Assembly: GCA_900771045.1 (NCBI GenBank)
Contig: CAAGMM010000129.1
Coordinates: 1 to 5,738 of the forward strand
Source: Bacteroidales bacterium
GTDB lineage: Bacteria; Bacteroidota; Bacteroidia; Bacteroidales; F082
Direction: 5' to 3'
DNA: 5,738 nt
Position numbers and translations under genes: made by a program. The notes beneath the pieces are model-generated. The model was not told the origin of the DNA, did not search any database, and was given only the letters and a program-made list of their open reading frames with translations. Position 1 is the first letter of the stretch. Each line of letters begins with the position of its first letter. Positions 5,474 through 5,738 of this stretch are shown here, one piece after another.

Positions 5474-5738
5474 ATGGGAATCTACCTCAATCCGAACAAC
5501 GAAATGCTTCGTCAAGACCGCAATGCGGATATTTTTGTTGATAAATCACTAATTATCAGCGAATTAAACAGACTTGTAAATTCGAGGGACAAGTTTCTGT
5601 GCGTCTCGCGCCCGCGCCGTTTCGGCAAAAGCATGGCCGGCAATATGATTTCGGCTTATTACTCAAAAGGCTGCGACTCACGTGAGTTGTTCAAGGACCT
5701 GAAAATCGCCAGGCATGCAAGTTTCGAGAAATATCTCA
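5474..5738 (+). CDS. AAA-ATPase-like protein of the PD-(D/E)XK-associated family (5' part only)
   Basis: The frame is open from ATG 5474 to the right edge (88 codons). MGIYLNPNNE at residues 1-10, ADIFVDKS at 18-25 and FLCVSRPRRFGKSMAGNM at 41-58 are characteristic of a large Bacteroidales family annotated as AAA-ATPase-like (PF09820), usually with a C-terminal PD-(D/E)XK nuclease-like domain (PDDEXK_9). The Walker A motif is the family's variant RPRRFGKS, with Lys52 and Ser53. Walker B and the nuclease-like domain lie outside the window. The family is often present in many copies per genome; its function is not established, although a nucleic-acid-directed or defence role is plausible. The start lies only 9 nt after the peptidase stop, so transcription may continue from upstream unless a promoter lies within the 3' end of the peptidase gene. 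Confidence 0.9.
   Translation, partial: MGIYLNPNNEMLRQDRNADIFVDKSLIISELNRLVNSRDKFLCVSRPRRFGKSMAGNMISAYYSKGCDSRELFKDLKIARHASFEKYL

Noticed and set aside
2520..5738. A functional three-gene system of GGGP synthase, peptidase and AAA-ATPase
   Set aside because: Close spacing is the only link. The families act on lipids, peptides and probably nucleic acids, and I know of no conserved association among them.

Overview
The window looks like a chromosomal segment of a Bacteroidales bacterium, probably an uncultured gut or rumen lineage. Three things point that way. Promoter-like boxes fit the Bacteroidetes consensus TAnnTTTG. Start codons are preceded by A/T-rich sequence rather than Shine-Dalgarno motifs. 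The gene families are typical of the group: a PtpA-type S9 peptidase, a group II GGGP synthase, a 'RPRRFGKS' AAA-ATPase and a RhuM-family protein. The genus cannot be fixed from the sequence alone.

Layout, left to right. Positions 1-752 (minus) hold the N-terminal 250 codons of a RhuM-family protein that runs off the left edge; the last visible residues suggest a Fic/Doc domain follows. Positions 753-868 are non-coding and contain a perfect 21-bp palindrome fused to an array of 9-bp tandem repeats (consensus CTCTCAAAC on plus). Next come two minus-strand housekeeping genes, nadD (869-1450) and a yicC-family endoribonuclease gene (1461-2339), separated by only a few bases. Positions 2340-2519 form a divergent promoter region. 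Rightward from it run a GGGP/HepGP synthase-family gene (2520-3278), an exported prolyl tripeptidyl peptidase-like gene (3314-5464) and the start of an AAA-ATPase-like gene (5474 to the right edge). Gaps between the last three are 35 and 9 nt with no clear promoter or terminator, so they may be co-transcribed, although no shared function is evident.

How the genes work together. nadD makes NAD from nicotinate mononucleotide, and YicC acts on RNA. The GGGP synthase would make an archaeal-type prenyl ether of glycerol-1-phosphate in a bacterium, and the S9 peptidase would release Xaa-Xaa-Pro tripeptides in the periplasm. The two edge genes, RhuM and the AAA-ATPase, belong to accessory families that are often multicopy or horizontally mobile. 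The RhuM region is visibly more A/T-rich (about 35-40% GC in lines counted by hand, against about 52% in a peptidase line).

I see no convincing undescribed multi-gene system. The observations most worth checking are the missing gmk gene between yicC and nadD, the palindrome/repeat element upstream of the RhuM gene, and the bacterial GGGP synthase.
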